Assembly: GCF_023197165.1 (NCBI RefSeq)
Contig: NZ_JALPRD010000021.1
Span: 1-62,152 of the forward strand
DNA from: Sphingopyxis sp. MSC1_008
GTDB lineage: Bacteria; Pseudomonadota; Alphaproteobacteria; Sphingomonadales; Sphingomonadaceae
Direction: 5' to 3'
DNA: 62,152 nt
Shown here: positions 9,066 to 17,021 of the stretch, in pieces
Layout: each line of letters starts with the position of its first letter
Position numbering within the stretch: the first letter of the stretch is position 1
Position numbers and translations under genes: made by a program
The notes under the pieces: model-generated
What the model saw: the letters and a program-made list of their open reading frames with translations, nothing else
The model's database searches: none
What the model was told of the DNA's origin: nothing

Positions 9066-10272
9066 TTATCGCTATGTGGCGATCGATCCGCAGGGCCGCG
9101 AGCGCAAGGGGCGGCTGACCGCCGCCAACGACGATGCCGCGCGCGCCGACCTGATCCGCCGCAAATTCCACATCGTCGCGGTCGAGGCGGCGGGCGCGAA
9201 GCCCGCCAGCCGCTCGCTGCTCGCGTTCCGCAAGAATAAATTGGGCAGCAAGGAACTCGCGCTTTTCACGCGCCAGCTCGCAACGCTCGCCGAGGTTGCG
9301 CCGCTCGAAGAGGCGCTGCGTACCTTGACGCGCCAGAGCGAAGCCGAAAGCGCACGCACCGTCATCGGCGACGTCCACGCGGGCCTGCTCGAGGGCCGCC
9401 GCCTCGCCGACGCCATGGGGCGCCAGCCGCGGAGCTTTCCGCCGCTTTACCGCGCGATGGTGGCGGCGGGCGAAACGACGGGCAGCCTGACCACCATCCT
9501 CGCGCGCCTCGCCGACCTGCTCGAACGCCAGGCCGAGGTGCGCGGCAAGCTGATTGCCGCGCTCGCTTATCCGATCGTGCTCGCGGTCGTCGCGATCGGC
9601 GTCGTCGCGGCGCTGATGATCTTCGTCGTCCCGCGCGTCGTCGAGCAATTCACCGATGTCGGTCAGCAACTGCCTTTCCTGACGCGCGCGGTGATTGCGA
9701 TTTCCGGCTTTGCCGCGAACTGGTGGTGGTTGATCGCATTACTCATCGCCGGGGCAAGTTTCGGCTGGGTCACCGCGATGCGGCGCCCCGCGTTCAAGGC
9801 GCGGGTCGATGCGCGGCTGCTCCGCCTGCCGCTCTTCGGTCGCCTGCTCCGCGATCTTTACGCCGCACGCTTCGCGCGCACGCTATCGACGATGGTATCG
9901 AGCCGCCTGCCGCTCGTCGAAGGGTTGAAACTCACTGTGCCGACAATCCGCAACGCCGCGCTTGCGGGTGCGACCGCGAACATCGTCGATCAGGTGCGTG
10001 CCGGGGGCAGCCTGTCCACGGCGCTCCGCGATGCCGGGGTCTTCCCGCCCTTGCTCGTCTATATGACCGCCAGCGGCGAAAGCGCGGGCCGGCTCGAGCA
10101 GATGCTCGAACGCGCCGCCGATTATCTCGAGCGCGAATTCGACCGCTTTACGGCCGCGTCGATGGCGCTTCTCGAACCTGTCATAATTGTCGTTATGGGG
10201 TCGTGCGTGGCCCTTATCATCCTCGCCATTCTGCTTCCGATCCTCCAGTTGCAGAACCTTGCAGGTCTATAA
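9058..10272 (+). CDS. gspF: Type II secretion inner-membrane platform protein GspF
   Basis: GspF is the polytopic platform protein that couples the GspE ATPase to pseudopilin assembly. The 404-residue protein has two homologous cytoplasmic T2SSF domains (FTRQLATLAEV near residue 75 and FARTLSTMVSSRLPL near residue 275) and three membrane segments, the last ending ILLPILQLQNLAGL at the C-terminus. The start codon lies inside the end of gspE, indicating translational coupling. Confidence 0.95.
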   Translation: MPDYRYVAIDPQGRERKGRLTAANDDAARADLIRRKFHIVAVEAAGAKPASRSLLAFRKNKLGSKELALFTRQLATLAEVAPLEEALRTLTRQSEAESARTVIGDVHAGLLEGRRLADAMGRQPRSFPPLYRAMVAAGETTGSLTTILARLADLLERQAEVRGKLIAALAYPIVLAVVAIGVVAALMIFVVPRVVEQFTDVGQQLPFLTRAVIAISGFAANWWWLIALLIAGASFGWVTAMRRPAFKARVDARLLRLPLFGRLLRDLYAARFARTLSTMVSSRLPLVEGLKLTVPTIRNAALAGATANIVDQVRAGGSLSTALRDAGVFPPLLVYMTASGESAGRLEQMLERAADYLEREFDRFTAASMALLEPVIIVVMGSCVALIILAILLPILQLQNLAGL

Positions 10273-10275
10273 TAA

Positions 10276-10767
10276 ATGTCCCCGATGCAGCTCTTCATTC
10301 GCCTGATGTTCGATCCCGGCCGGCCCCCCATCCATAGGCACCGCAAAAAGGACGAGCGCGGCTTCACGCTGACCGAATTGATGGTCGTGATCTTCATCAT
10401 CGGGCTGCTCGCCACCGTGGTGATGATCAACGTCCTGCCCAGCCAGGACCTCGCGATGGTGACCAAGGCCAGGGCCGACATCGCGACACTCGAAAATGCG
10501 CTCGAACAATATCGGCTCGACAATCTGACCTATCCGGCATCGACCGACGGGCTGAACGCGCTGACCGTCGCGCCGCCCGCGCTCGCGCAGCCCGAGCGCT
10601 ATCGCCGCGGCGGCTATATCAAGAAGCTGCCCGCCGATCCGTGGGGCCGCCCTTATAATTATCAGGCGCCGGGGCCGAACGGAAAGGCGTTCGACGTCTG
10701 GTCGCTCGGTGCCGACGGCGCCCCCGGCGGGACCGACGACAATGCGGATATTCGCAGCGACGGCTGA
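10276..10767 (+). CDS. gspG: Major pseudopilin GspG
   Basis: GspG is the main subunit of the periplasmic pseudopilus. The prepilin cleavage motif is ERG/FTLTELMVV, with the conserved Glu at +5 of the mature chain, followed by the N-terminal helix. The C-terminal half has the GspG Pro/Trp/Gly region (LPADPWGRPYNYQAPG) and a GGTDDNADI loop resembling the calcium site. The leader before the cleavage site is 29 residues, longer than the usual 5-15. Internal ATGs at 10285 and 10306 would shorten it, so the true start is uncertain. Confidence 0.93.
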   Translation: MSPMQLFIRLMFDPGRPPIHRHRKKDERGFTLTELMVVIFIIGLLATVVMINVLPSQDLAMVTKARADIATLENALEQYRLDNLTYPASTDGLNALTVAPPALAQPERYRRGGYIKKLPADPWGRPYNYQAPGPNGKAFDVWSLGADGAPGGTDDNADIRSDG

Positions 10768-11224
10768 GGCGCGCGCGCGGCGCGGGCAGGGCGGTTTTAC
10801 CCTTGTCGAACTGATGATCGTGCTCGCGATCATGGCGCTCGCCGCGACCGCGGTCGTGCTCACCATTCCCGGCGAAGAACGCACGGTGCGCAGCGAGGCC
10901 GACCGGCTCGCGGCGCGGCTCGCCGCTGCGCGCGACGTCGCGGTGATCGAGGGGCGCAGCGTCGCGGTCAATTTCGCGCCGTCGGGCTATGGTTTCGAAC
11001 GGCGGATTTCGGGCGAATGGCAACCGCTTCCGGGCCGGGCGTTCGAGCAACGCAACTGGCCCGCTGACGTGCGCTTTGCGGCGGGCGACGGACAGGGGGC
11101 GGCACGCATCCTGTTCGACCGCGTCGGGATCAGTCCGACGCCGCAGGCGGTCGTATTGACCGGCGGCGAAGCGCGCGAGATCGTACGCGTCTCGGCGACT
11201 GGGGAGGTCAGCCGTGGGCCGTGA
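10742..11224 (+). CDS. gspH: Minor pseudopilin GspH
   Basis: GspH is a minor pseudopilin of the tip or shaft of the pseudopilus. The start at 10742 lies 26 bp inside the end of gspG and gives 160 residues. The leader is 18 residues ending GQGG, then FTLVELMIVLAIM, with the +5 Glu present. The C-terminal domain (about 100 residues) has the GspH beta-sandwich look (VAVNFAPSGYGFERRISGEW; FDRVGISPTPQAVVLTGG). Confidence 0.88.
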   Translation: MRIFAATAEARARRGQGGFTLVELMIVLAIMALAATAVVLTIPGEERTVRSEADRLAARLAAARDVAVIEGRSVAVNFAPSGYGFERRISGEWQPLPGRAFEQRNWPADVRFAAGDGQGAARILFDRVGISPTPQAVVLTGGEAREIVRVSATGEVSRGP

Positions 11225-11591
11225 TCGCGCCAAAGGCCGCGAAAGCGGATTCACATTGCTCGAAATGCTCGTGGCCTTGAGCGTCATCAGCATCGCCGCG
11301 CTCGCGCTCATCCGTCTCGACGCCTATGCGGTGCGCACCGCCGGCGACCTCGACGAAAGCACGATGGCGGGCATCGTCGCGCAGAACCGCGCGGTCGAAT
11401 TATGGACCGATCCCGCGCCGCCGACGATCGGCAATAGTGCCGTCGGCGTCGCGAACGCCGGGCGCAACTGGCGCGTCGAACAGCGCGTCGCGAAGACCGC
11501 CGACGACGGCCTGCTGCGCATCGACCTGCTCGTCCGCCCCAAAAACGGGCGCGGACAGGCGGCGCTGACGATCATCCGGCCCTCGCGATGA
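11214..11591 (+). CDS. gspI: Minor pseudopilin GspI
   Basis: GspI is a minor pseudopilin that nucleates the pseudopilus tip with GspJ and GspK. It begins with GTG overlapping the last codons of gspH. The 125-residue protein has a 12-residue leader, the cleavage motif ESG/FTLLEMLVAL with +5 Glu, and a short C-terminal domain (NRAVELWTD; NWRVEQRV) that fits the family length. Its TGA overlaps the gspJ ATG. Confidence 0.9.
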   Translation: MGRDRAKGRESGFTLLEMLVALSVISIAALALIRLDAYAVRTAGDLDESTMAGIVAQNRAVELWTDPAPPTIGNSAVGVANAGRNWRVEQRVAKTADDGLLRIDLLVRPKNGRGQAALTIIRPSR

Positions 11592-12301
11592 GACGGCCGC
11601 TTCTCCTATTGTGTTCCCCGGCGAAAGCCGGGGTCCAGAGAAGGCCGGTTTGGCCTCTCGAGGCCCCGGCTTCCGCCAGGGCGCGCTGCCCTGAAGGGCA
11701 GCGCGGCTTCACCCTTGTCGAGATGCTCGTCGCACTCTCCATTTTCGCGGCGATCGCAGCGATGGGGGTCGGCCTCTTGCGCAGCAGCATCGATACGCAG
11801 GATGCGGTGCAGGAACGGCTGAAGGCGATGGGCGGGATCAACCGCCTTCGCGCCGTGATGGCGAACGATCTGGCGCAGGCGGTGCAGCGTTCGACACGCG
11901 GGCCGGCGGGGGAAGCGGTTCCGGCCTTCATCGGATCGGCGACCGGTTTTGCATTCGTCCATGGCGGCGCGGGTTCGGCGGATGGAAGCCCGCGGCCCGC
12001 GATCGAGCGCGTTGCCTATGCGCTCGTCGGCAACGAATGGCGCCGCGCGACGCAGCCGATGCTCGACGGCACTTCGCTCGGCGAAGGCGACCGGCTGATC
12101 GCCGACGTCGCCAGCGTCGCGGTGCGATACCGCGACGAACGAGGCAATTGGGGCGAAGTCTGGAGCTCGGAGCCGGGTGACCGCCTGCCGCGTGCCTTGG
12201 AGGTGCGGATGGCCCGCACCGGCCGTGAGCCGCTGACGATGCTGTTCCTGACCGCGCCCACGCTCCCGCCACCCCCCGTCCAAGGGGTGCCGACGCCATG
12301 A
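11588..12301 (+). CDS. gspJ: Minor pseudopilin GspJ with repeat-derived long leader
   Basis: GspJ is a minor pseudopilin of the tip complex. The start at 11588 is fixed by ATGA overlap with gspI; no ATG, GTG or TTG lies nearer the cleavage site except a TTG at 11609. The prepilin motif QRG/FTLVEMLVALSIF occurs only after a 40-residue leader. Residues 9-40 of that leader are encoded by a palindromic repeat (next entry). The mature domain (VRYRDERGNWGEVW) is normal. I infer that a mobile repeat was tolerated in the cleaved leader. Processing of such a long leader is untested. Confidence 0.9.
   Translation: MRRPLLLLCSPAKAGVQRRPVWPLEAPASARARCPEGQRGFTLVEMLVALSIFAAIAAMGVGLLRSSIDTQDAVQERLKAMGGINRLRAVMANDLAQAVQRSTRGPAGEAVPAFIGSATGFAFVHGGAGSADGSPRPAIERVAYALVGNEWRRATQPMLDGTSLGEGDRLIADVASVAVRYRDERGNWGEVWSSEPGDRLPRALEVRMARTGREPLTMLFLTAPTLPPPPVQGVPTP
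11616..11704. repeat. Palindromic repeat inside the gspJ leader
   Basis: A hairpin CCCCGGC-GAAA-GCCGGGG (11616-11633) is followed by a degenerate reverse arm (near 11662-11680) and a second perfect 9-bp hairpin (11683-11691 with 11696-11704). It is translated in frame as SPAKAG...ARCPEGQRG. 'PAKAG' is the signature of a dispersed extragenic repeat family of alphaproteobacteria; related intergenic copies are at 54448-54520 and 59858-59935. Confidence 0.75.
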
Positions 12302-13305
12302 GGCGCCGTTCGAAAGATGAGTACGGCGCGGCGCTGCTGACCGTTTTGCTGCTCGTTGCGGTGATGGCGGTGATCGCCGCGACCGCGCTCGACCGGCTGA
12401 CGCTCGCGACGCGTATCGCGGGCAGCGCGGCGACGGTCGATCAGGGCCGCGCTTACGCCTTTGCCGCCGAACAAATCGCGCTGCGCCGCGTCGCCGATCT
12501 GGTCGGGCGCGACCCCGCCAAGCTGACGCTCGCGGGCAATTGGCTCGGGCGCGATTTTACCCTGCCGCTTCCCGGCGGCGAGGGGCGGGCGAAGCTGACC
12601 GACGCGAACAATTGCTTCAACCTCAATAGCCTGGTCGCCGAGACGGTGCCGGGGCGGTACAGCCAGCGGTCGGGCTCGATGCGCCAGTTCGGTGAATTGA
12701 TGACCTTGCTCGGGATCGATCCGGGGCAGGCGCAGTCGATCGCGGGCGCGGCCGCCGACTGGATCGACAGCGACAGCAACGACGGCCCGCTCGGTGCCGA
12801 GGACAATGCCTATCGCGGGATGCAGGGCGCTTATCTGCCCGCGAACCGCAAGATGGCCGATGTCAGCGAACTCCGCGCAGTGCGCGGGGTGACGCCGAAA
12901 ATCTATGCGCGGCTCAAACCCTGGATTTGCGTGCTGCCGGTGACCGATCCGGTACGGCTCAACGTCAATACGCTCGCGCCCGAGCAGGCGCCGCTCGTTG
13001 CGATGCTGGTGCCCGGCGAAATCGGCGTTGCGAAAGCGCGGGCGGTGCTGGCGGCGCGCCCTGCTGGCGGCTATGGCAGCAGCGTACGATTCTGGGAGGC
13101 GGGCCCGTTCGAAGGACGGAAACCGCCGAACGATGTTGCCGAACAGGCGGGCGTGAACAGCCGCTGGCTCACGCTGACGACGAATGTGACGATGGGGGAC
13201 GGTTTCTTGACCGCAGTTTCGCTGATCGATGCCAATGGCGGGGCACCGTCCGCCGGCATGACGCCGCCGGTGATCGTGCGCCGCGATTGGGGCGAGAGCG
13301 ACTGA
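12298..13305 (+). CDS. gspK: Minor pseudopilin GspK
   Basis: GspK caps the pseudopilus tip. The 335-residue protein starts in ATGA overlap with gspJ. Its leader is 10 residues (ending DEYG) and the mature end is AALLTVLLLVAVMAVIA. It lacks the +5 Glu, which is characteristic of GspK. The large globular domain carries CFNLNSLV, AAADWIDSD and DNAYRGMQGAY, the usual GspK calcium-site and helix-hairpin-helix-like regions (VSELRAVRGVTPKIYARL). Confidence 0.92.
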   Translation: MRRRSKDEYGAALLTVLLLVAVMAVIAATALDRLTLATRIAGSAATVDQGRAYAFAAEQIALRRVADLVGRDPAKLTLAGNWLGRDFTLPLPGGEGRAKLTDANNCFNLNSLVAETVPGRYSQRSGSMRQFGELMTLLGIDPGQAQSIAGAAADWIDSDSNDGPLGAEDNAYRGMQGAYLPANRKMADVSELRAVRGVTPKIYARLKPWICVLPVTDPVRLNVNTLAPEQAPLVAMLVPGEIGVAKARAVLAARPAGGYGSSVRFWEAGPFEGRKPPNDVAEQAGVNSRWLTLTTNVTMGDGFLTAVSLIDANGGAPSAGMTPPVIVRRDWGESD

Positions 13306-13306
13306 T

Positions 13307-14452
13307 ATGACGCGCACGCTGGTTCTCTGGCTGCCCCCCGTGGCGGCGCTTGGCGAAGGCGATGGTTCCGATTCCGCCTGGCTGCGCGTCGACGACGGCG
13401 TGATCGTCGATAGCGGGCAGGACGACGGCTGGGCCGGCGCGTGGGAAAAGCCCCGCGACAATAGCCCCGACGACCGCTTGGTCGCGCTGGCGCCCGCCGC
13501 CGATGTTCCGCTGCGCTGGCTGCATTATCCCGACGCCGCGCCCGCACAGGCCGCCGCGGCGGCGCGGATCGATGCGCTGAAGAACAGCCTGGGCGAAGCC
13601 GCGGCGCTTCACGTCGTCGCGGGCCAGCCTGCGGAAACCGGGCAGGCGGTCGCGGTCGCAGTGACCACGCATGCCGCAATGACTGCGTGGACCGACTGGT
13701 TGAAGGCGCGCGACCTGACGCCGGCGGCGATTATCCCGGCCGCGGTGGCGGTGCCGCCGCCCGAACCCGATACACTGTGGGCGGCCGAGGTCGGCGGCGA
13801 GCGGATCGTCCGCACCGCAACCCAAGCCTATGTCTCCGATCCCGAACTCGATCCGCTGATCGCGGGCGGGCACGCCGCGCTGCCGCTCGATGCCGACCGG
13901 ATGCGCGAGGCGCTGCTGCTCACACTCGCCGCGCCGCCGCTCGACCTGCTCAGCGGGGGGTGGAAGCCCAAGCGCAGCTGGTCGGTCGATCCGGCGATGC
14001 TGCGGCTGGCGAAGCGCCTCGCTATCGCGCTCGTCGTCGTGAGCCTACTGATCCCGATCATCTACGCGGTGCGCCTCTCGTCCGACACCGTCCGCGTCGC
14101 CGATGCAGTCGTCGCGATGGCGAAGAAGGCCGGGGTGACCGCGCCCGATGCGACCGCGGCCGAAGCCGAACTCGACCGCCGCCTCGCCGCCGCTGGTGGC
14201 GGCCCGCTCGCTTTCTCGGTCCCGGCTTCGGCGCTGTATGACGCGATGGGCGATGCGCCGGGCGTAACGCTCCGGACGTTGTCGCATCGCACCGACGGGA
14301 CGCTGACGACCACCCTCGCAGCGCCGCGCGTCGAGGATATCAATCAGGTGCTGCTGGCGCTGCAGGCGCGCGGCTATCGCATCACCGCGCAGCCGATGGC
14401 GGGCAGCGACGGCCAGCAAATGGCCAATATCACGATCCGGGCGGTGCCATGA
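13307..14452 (+). CDS. gspL: Type II secretion platform protein GspL
   Basis: GspL bridges the GspE ATPase and the periplasmic GspM. The 381-residue protein has an actin-like cytoplasmic domain (about 1-225), a single membrane helix (LAIALVVVSLLIPIIYAV, about 245-262) and a periplasmic ferredoxin-like domain. It starts 1 bp after the gspK stop and overlaps gspM by 4 bp. The sequence is divergent, so the call rests partly on position. Confidence 0.87.
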   Translation: MTRTLVLWLPPVAALGEGDGSDSAWLRVDDGVIVDSGQDDGWAGAWEKPRDNSPDDRLVALAPAADVPLRWLHYPDAAPAQAAAAARIDALKNSLGEAAALHVVAGQPAETGQAVAVAVTTHAAMTAWTDWLKARDLTPAAIIPAAVAVPPPEPDTLWAAEVGGERIVRTATQAYVSDPELDPLIAGGHAALPLDADRMREALLLTLAAPPLDLLSGGWKPKRSWSVDPAMLRLAKRLAIALVVVSLLIPIIYAVRLSSDTVRVADAVVAMAKKAGVTAPDATAAEAELDRRLAAAGGGPLAFSVPASALYDAMGDAPGVTLRTLSHRTDGTLTTTLAAPRVEDINQVLLALQARGYRITAQPMAGSDGQQMANITIRAVP

Positions 14453-14931
14453 CCGAGCGACTGCAAAACTGGTGGATCGCCCTGTCGCTCCGCGAGCGCT
14501 GGCTCGTCGGCGTCGCCGGCGTGCTGGCGCTCGGCGTCATCCTGTGGGGGCTCGGCCGCCCGGCGGTCGCGGCGTTCGTCGATCTCGAAAACCAGCATCG
14601 CGCCGCGATCGAACGCGAGGGGCGCGTCGCGGCGAAGGTGCAATTGCTCGCGGCGCGTCCGGCGAAATCGGTCGCCGCGACGGTCGATGCCGTCGCGATC
14701 GACCAATATCTTGCGCAATCGGCGGGCGAAATCGGGCTGACGCTCGACCGCAACGAAGCGCGCGGCGCGGGGCAGGCGACGATCGCGATTGCGACCGCAC
14801 GCGCGACGGTGCTCACCGACTGGCTCGCCTCGCTCGAGGGGCAGGGCTTCGTCGTCGACCAGCTGACGATCACCCCCGCCGCCGATGGCACCGTCGGCCT
14901 GACCGCCGAGCTTCGGAAGGGCGGGCAATGA
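14449..14931 (+). CDS. gspM: Type II secretion platform protein GspM
   Basis: GspM is a 160-residue bitopic partner of GspL. A membrane helix (WLVGVAGVLALGVILWGL) occupies about residues 21-40, followed by a short coiled stretch and a ferredoxin-like periplasmic domain (TVLTDWLASLEGQGFVVDQL). The start and stop codons overlap gspL and gspN in ATGA fashion, so the three are translationally coupled. Confidence 0.88.
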   Translation: MTERLQNWWIALSLRERWLVGVAGVLALGVILWGLGRPAVAAFVDLENQHRAAIEREGRVAAKVQLLAARPAKSVAATVDAVAIDQYLAQSAGEIGLTLDRNEARGAGQATIAIATARATVLTDWLASLEGQGFVVDQLTITPAADGTVGLTAELRKGGQ

Positions 14932-15644
14932 GCGTGCGCAGGCATTGGGCGATTGCGGCGCTGCTGCTCGCGCTGATCCTGGTCATCGCGACCTTCCCGA
15001 TGCGGCTCGCGCTGGGCCTTTCGGGCGCGACCGATGCGGGCATCACCGCGCGCGATGTTCGCGGGTCGGTCTGGTCGGGCGAGCTTGTCGATGCGCGGCT
15101 TGGCGTCCTGCCGCTCGGCACAGTGCGCGCCAGCCTGTCGCCGCTCGCGCTGCTCGGCGCCCGCACCGAACTCGCTTTCTCGCGCGCCGATGAGCGGCTC
15201 GGCGCACTCGCGGGCCGCCTGCATGGCAGCGACCCGCAGGGCGTCTCCGACGTCAGCGGCACCACGTCGATGTCGGGCGGGCTCGGCATGATCCCCGTCG
15301 ATACGATCCGGTTCGAAGGCGCCACGATACGCTTCGATGACGCGGGCAAATGCGCCGCGGCAAGCGGGCGCCTCCAGCTCGCGGTCTCCGCGCCCATCGC
15401 GGGGCTCGATCTCTCGCGCGGCCTGTCGGGCCCGCTGGCATGCGCGAACGGGCGCGCGCAGGCGGCGCTCGCCAGCCAGTCGGGCATGGAGCGGCTGACC
15501 TTGTCGTTCGATGGCAGCGGCGCGTATCGCGCGCAGTTCGCGATCAATGTCGACCGCGATCCGGCGATGGCGGGCGCGCTCGCCGCGCTGGGGTTCAAGG
15601 CCGGGCCCGCCGGTTTCGTGCTGGCGACCTCGGGCCGCTTCTGA
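14928..15644 (+). CDS. gspN: Type II secretion protein GspN
   Basis: GspN is an accessory inner-membrane protein present in some type II systems, including those of alphaproteobacteria. The 238-residue protein has one N-terminal membrane anchor (WAIAALLLALILVIATFP) and a periplasmic domain with the T2SSN pattern (ARDVRGSVWSGELVDARLG; GTVRASLSPLALL). The start at 14928 overlaps the gspM TGA. Its role in secretion is poorly defined in the family. Confidence 0.85.
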   Translation: MSVRRHWAIAALLLALILVIATFPMRLALGLSGATDAGITARDVRGSVWSGELVDARLGVLPLGTVRASLSPLALLGARTELAFSRADERLGALAGRLHGSDPQGVSDVSGTTSMSGGLGMIPVDTIRFEGATIRFDDAGKCAAASGRLQLAVSAPIAGLDLSRGLSGPLACANGRAQAALASQSGMERLTLSFDGSGAYRAQFAINVDRDPAMAGALAALGFKAGPAGFVLATSGRF

Positions 15645-15645
15645 C

Positions 15646-16419
15646 GTGACGATCCTCGATGCCTTGCCCTTCGGCACGGGCGTCGCCTTTGCCGCGCTGA
15701 TCGGGCTCGTCCCCGGCAGCTTTATCGCGACGCTGGTGTTACGCTGGCCCGCGGGACGCTCGGTGCTGGGGCGCTCGCAATGCGACGGCTGCGGGCGGCC
15801 ACTCGGCGCTCTCGATCTCGTTCCGCTGCTCTCGGCGTTGGCATGGCGCGGGCGTTGCCGGACATGCAACGCGCCGATCGATCCTTTTCACTGGCGCGTC
15901 GAGCTGGGTTCGGCGCTGATCGGTGCTGCGGCGCTGGCTCTCATGCCCGGAACAGCGGGCTGGCTCTGGGCGCTGTTCGGCTGGCTTCTGCTGCCGCTCG
16001 CATTGCTCGATGCACGCCATTTCTGGTTGCCCGATCGCCTCAGTGTGTTGCTTGCGCTTGTCGGCTTGCTGCTCGCGGGACCGATGCTCGGAACGCCTTT
16101 GCTCGACCGCTGGATCGGCGCTTTGGCCGGAGGTCTGGTATTGGCGCTGATCGCCTGGGCCTATCGGCGCGCGCGCGGTGCGGAGGGCATGGGCGGCGGC
16201 GATCCCAAGCTCGTCGCGGCGATCGGCGCATGGCTCGGCTGGCAGGCACTGCCGTTGATGCTGTTGCTCGCAAGCCTCGGCGGGATCGTCTGGGCGCTTG
16301 CCGCCCAACGAAAAGGGGACCAGCCGCTCGGTGAGCAACGGGTCCCCTTCGGTGTCTTTGCCTGCACCGCCGCTTTCGCGACGGTGCCTTTATGGCCGCT
16401 GCTTAGCGCCCGACAATGA
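15646..16419 (+). CDS. gspO: Prepilin peptidase / N-methyltransferase GspO
   Basis: GspO cleaves the leaders of GspG-K and methylates the new N-termini. The GTG at 15646, 1 bp after the gspN stop, gives 257 residues. The cytoplasmic zinc loop is intact (CDGCG ... CRTC). The two catalytic aspartates sit in LLDARHFWLPD and GGGDPKL. Several hydrophobic segments follow. The 3' end overlaps the convergent pal gene by 17 bp, leaving no room for an independent terminator. Confidence 0.93.
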   Translation: MTILDALPFGTGVAFAALIGLVPGSFIATLVLRWPAGRSVLGRSQCDGCGRPLGALDLVPLLSALAWRGRCRTCNAPIDPFHWRVELGSALIGAAALALMPGTAGWLWALFGWLLLPLALLDARHFWLPDRLSVLLALVGLLLAGPMLGTPLLDRWIGALAGGLVLALIAWAYRRARGAEGMGGGDPKLVAAIGAWLGWQALPLMLLLASLGGIVWALAAQRKGDQPLGEQRVPFGVFACTAAFATVPLWPLLSARQ

Positions 16420-16921
16420 CCGTCACCGCGCGGCGGTTCTTGGCATAGGCCTCTTCGGTCGAACCGATTTCGGCCGGGCGTTCCTTGCCATAGCTGATGA
16501 CCTGGATGCGCGACGGATCGACGCCGAGCGACGCGAGATAATTTTTCGCGGCATTCGCACGGCGTTCGCCGAGCGCGATGTTGTAATCGCGGGTGCCGCG
16601 TTCGTCGGCATGGCCTTCCAGCGTGACGCGGACAGCGGGGTTACGCTGCAACCACTGCGACTGGGTCTGCAACGTCGCCTGATCCTGCGCGTCGACATTA
16701 TACTGGTCATAGTCGAAGAAAACGCGGTCGCCCATGGCGCCAACGCTGGCGAGGAAATCTTCCTGCGACCCGGGGACCACGCCGGTGCCGGTGCCGGCGC
16801 CCGTATCGGTGCCGGTGCCTTCGGGAGCGGGGGGGAGCGTGTCAGGGGCCTTTTTCGCACAGGCGCCAACAGCAAGCATGGTGATCGCCGCGATCATCGC
16901 GGTGCTTTTCCGTATCGTCAT
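16403..16921 (-). CDS. pal: Peptidoglycan-associated lipoprotein Pal
   Basis: Pal anchors the outer membrane to peptidoglycan and works with TolB. The 172-residue precursor has a lipobox (LAVGAC, Cys about 21), a Gly/Thr/Pro linker, and an OmpA-like domain with VFFDYDQYNVD, EGHADERGTRDYNIALGERRA and GKERPAEIG. The last is the usual diaminopimelate-binding region. It lies 100 bp downstream of tolB and ends tail-to-tail inside gspO. Confidence 0.96.
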   Translation of the reverse strand: MTIRKSTAMIAAITMLAVGACAKKAPDTLPPAPEGTGTDTGAGTGTGVVPGSQEDFLASVGAMGDRVFFDYDQYNVDAQDQATLQTQSQWLQRNPAVRVTLEGHADERGTRDYNIALGERRANAAKNYLASLGVDPSRIQVISYGKERPAEIGSTEEAYAKNRRAVTVIVGR

Positions 16922-17021
16922 GTCTCTGTCCTCTTGTTGTTGAAAATATTTGTGCGGCCGAATTGGCCCGTTCAGGACGCGATAGTTGAACCCGATCGCG
17001 CCCCTTTGGTTCCGGTTTTCC

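Noticed and set aside
12016..13461. Long antisense frames across the gsp genes
   Set aside because: All lack family features and ribosome sites; the + strand carries a complete gsp operon there.
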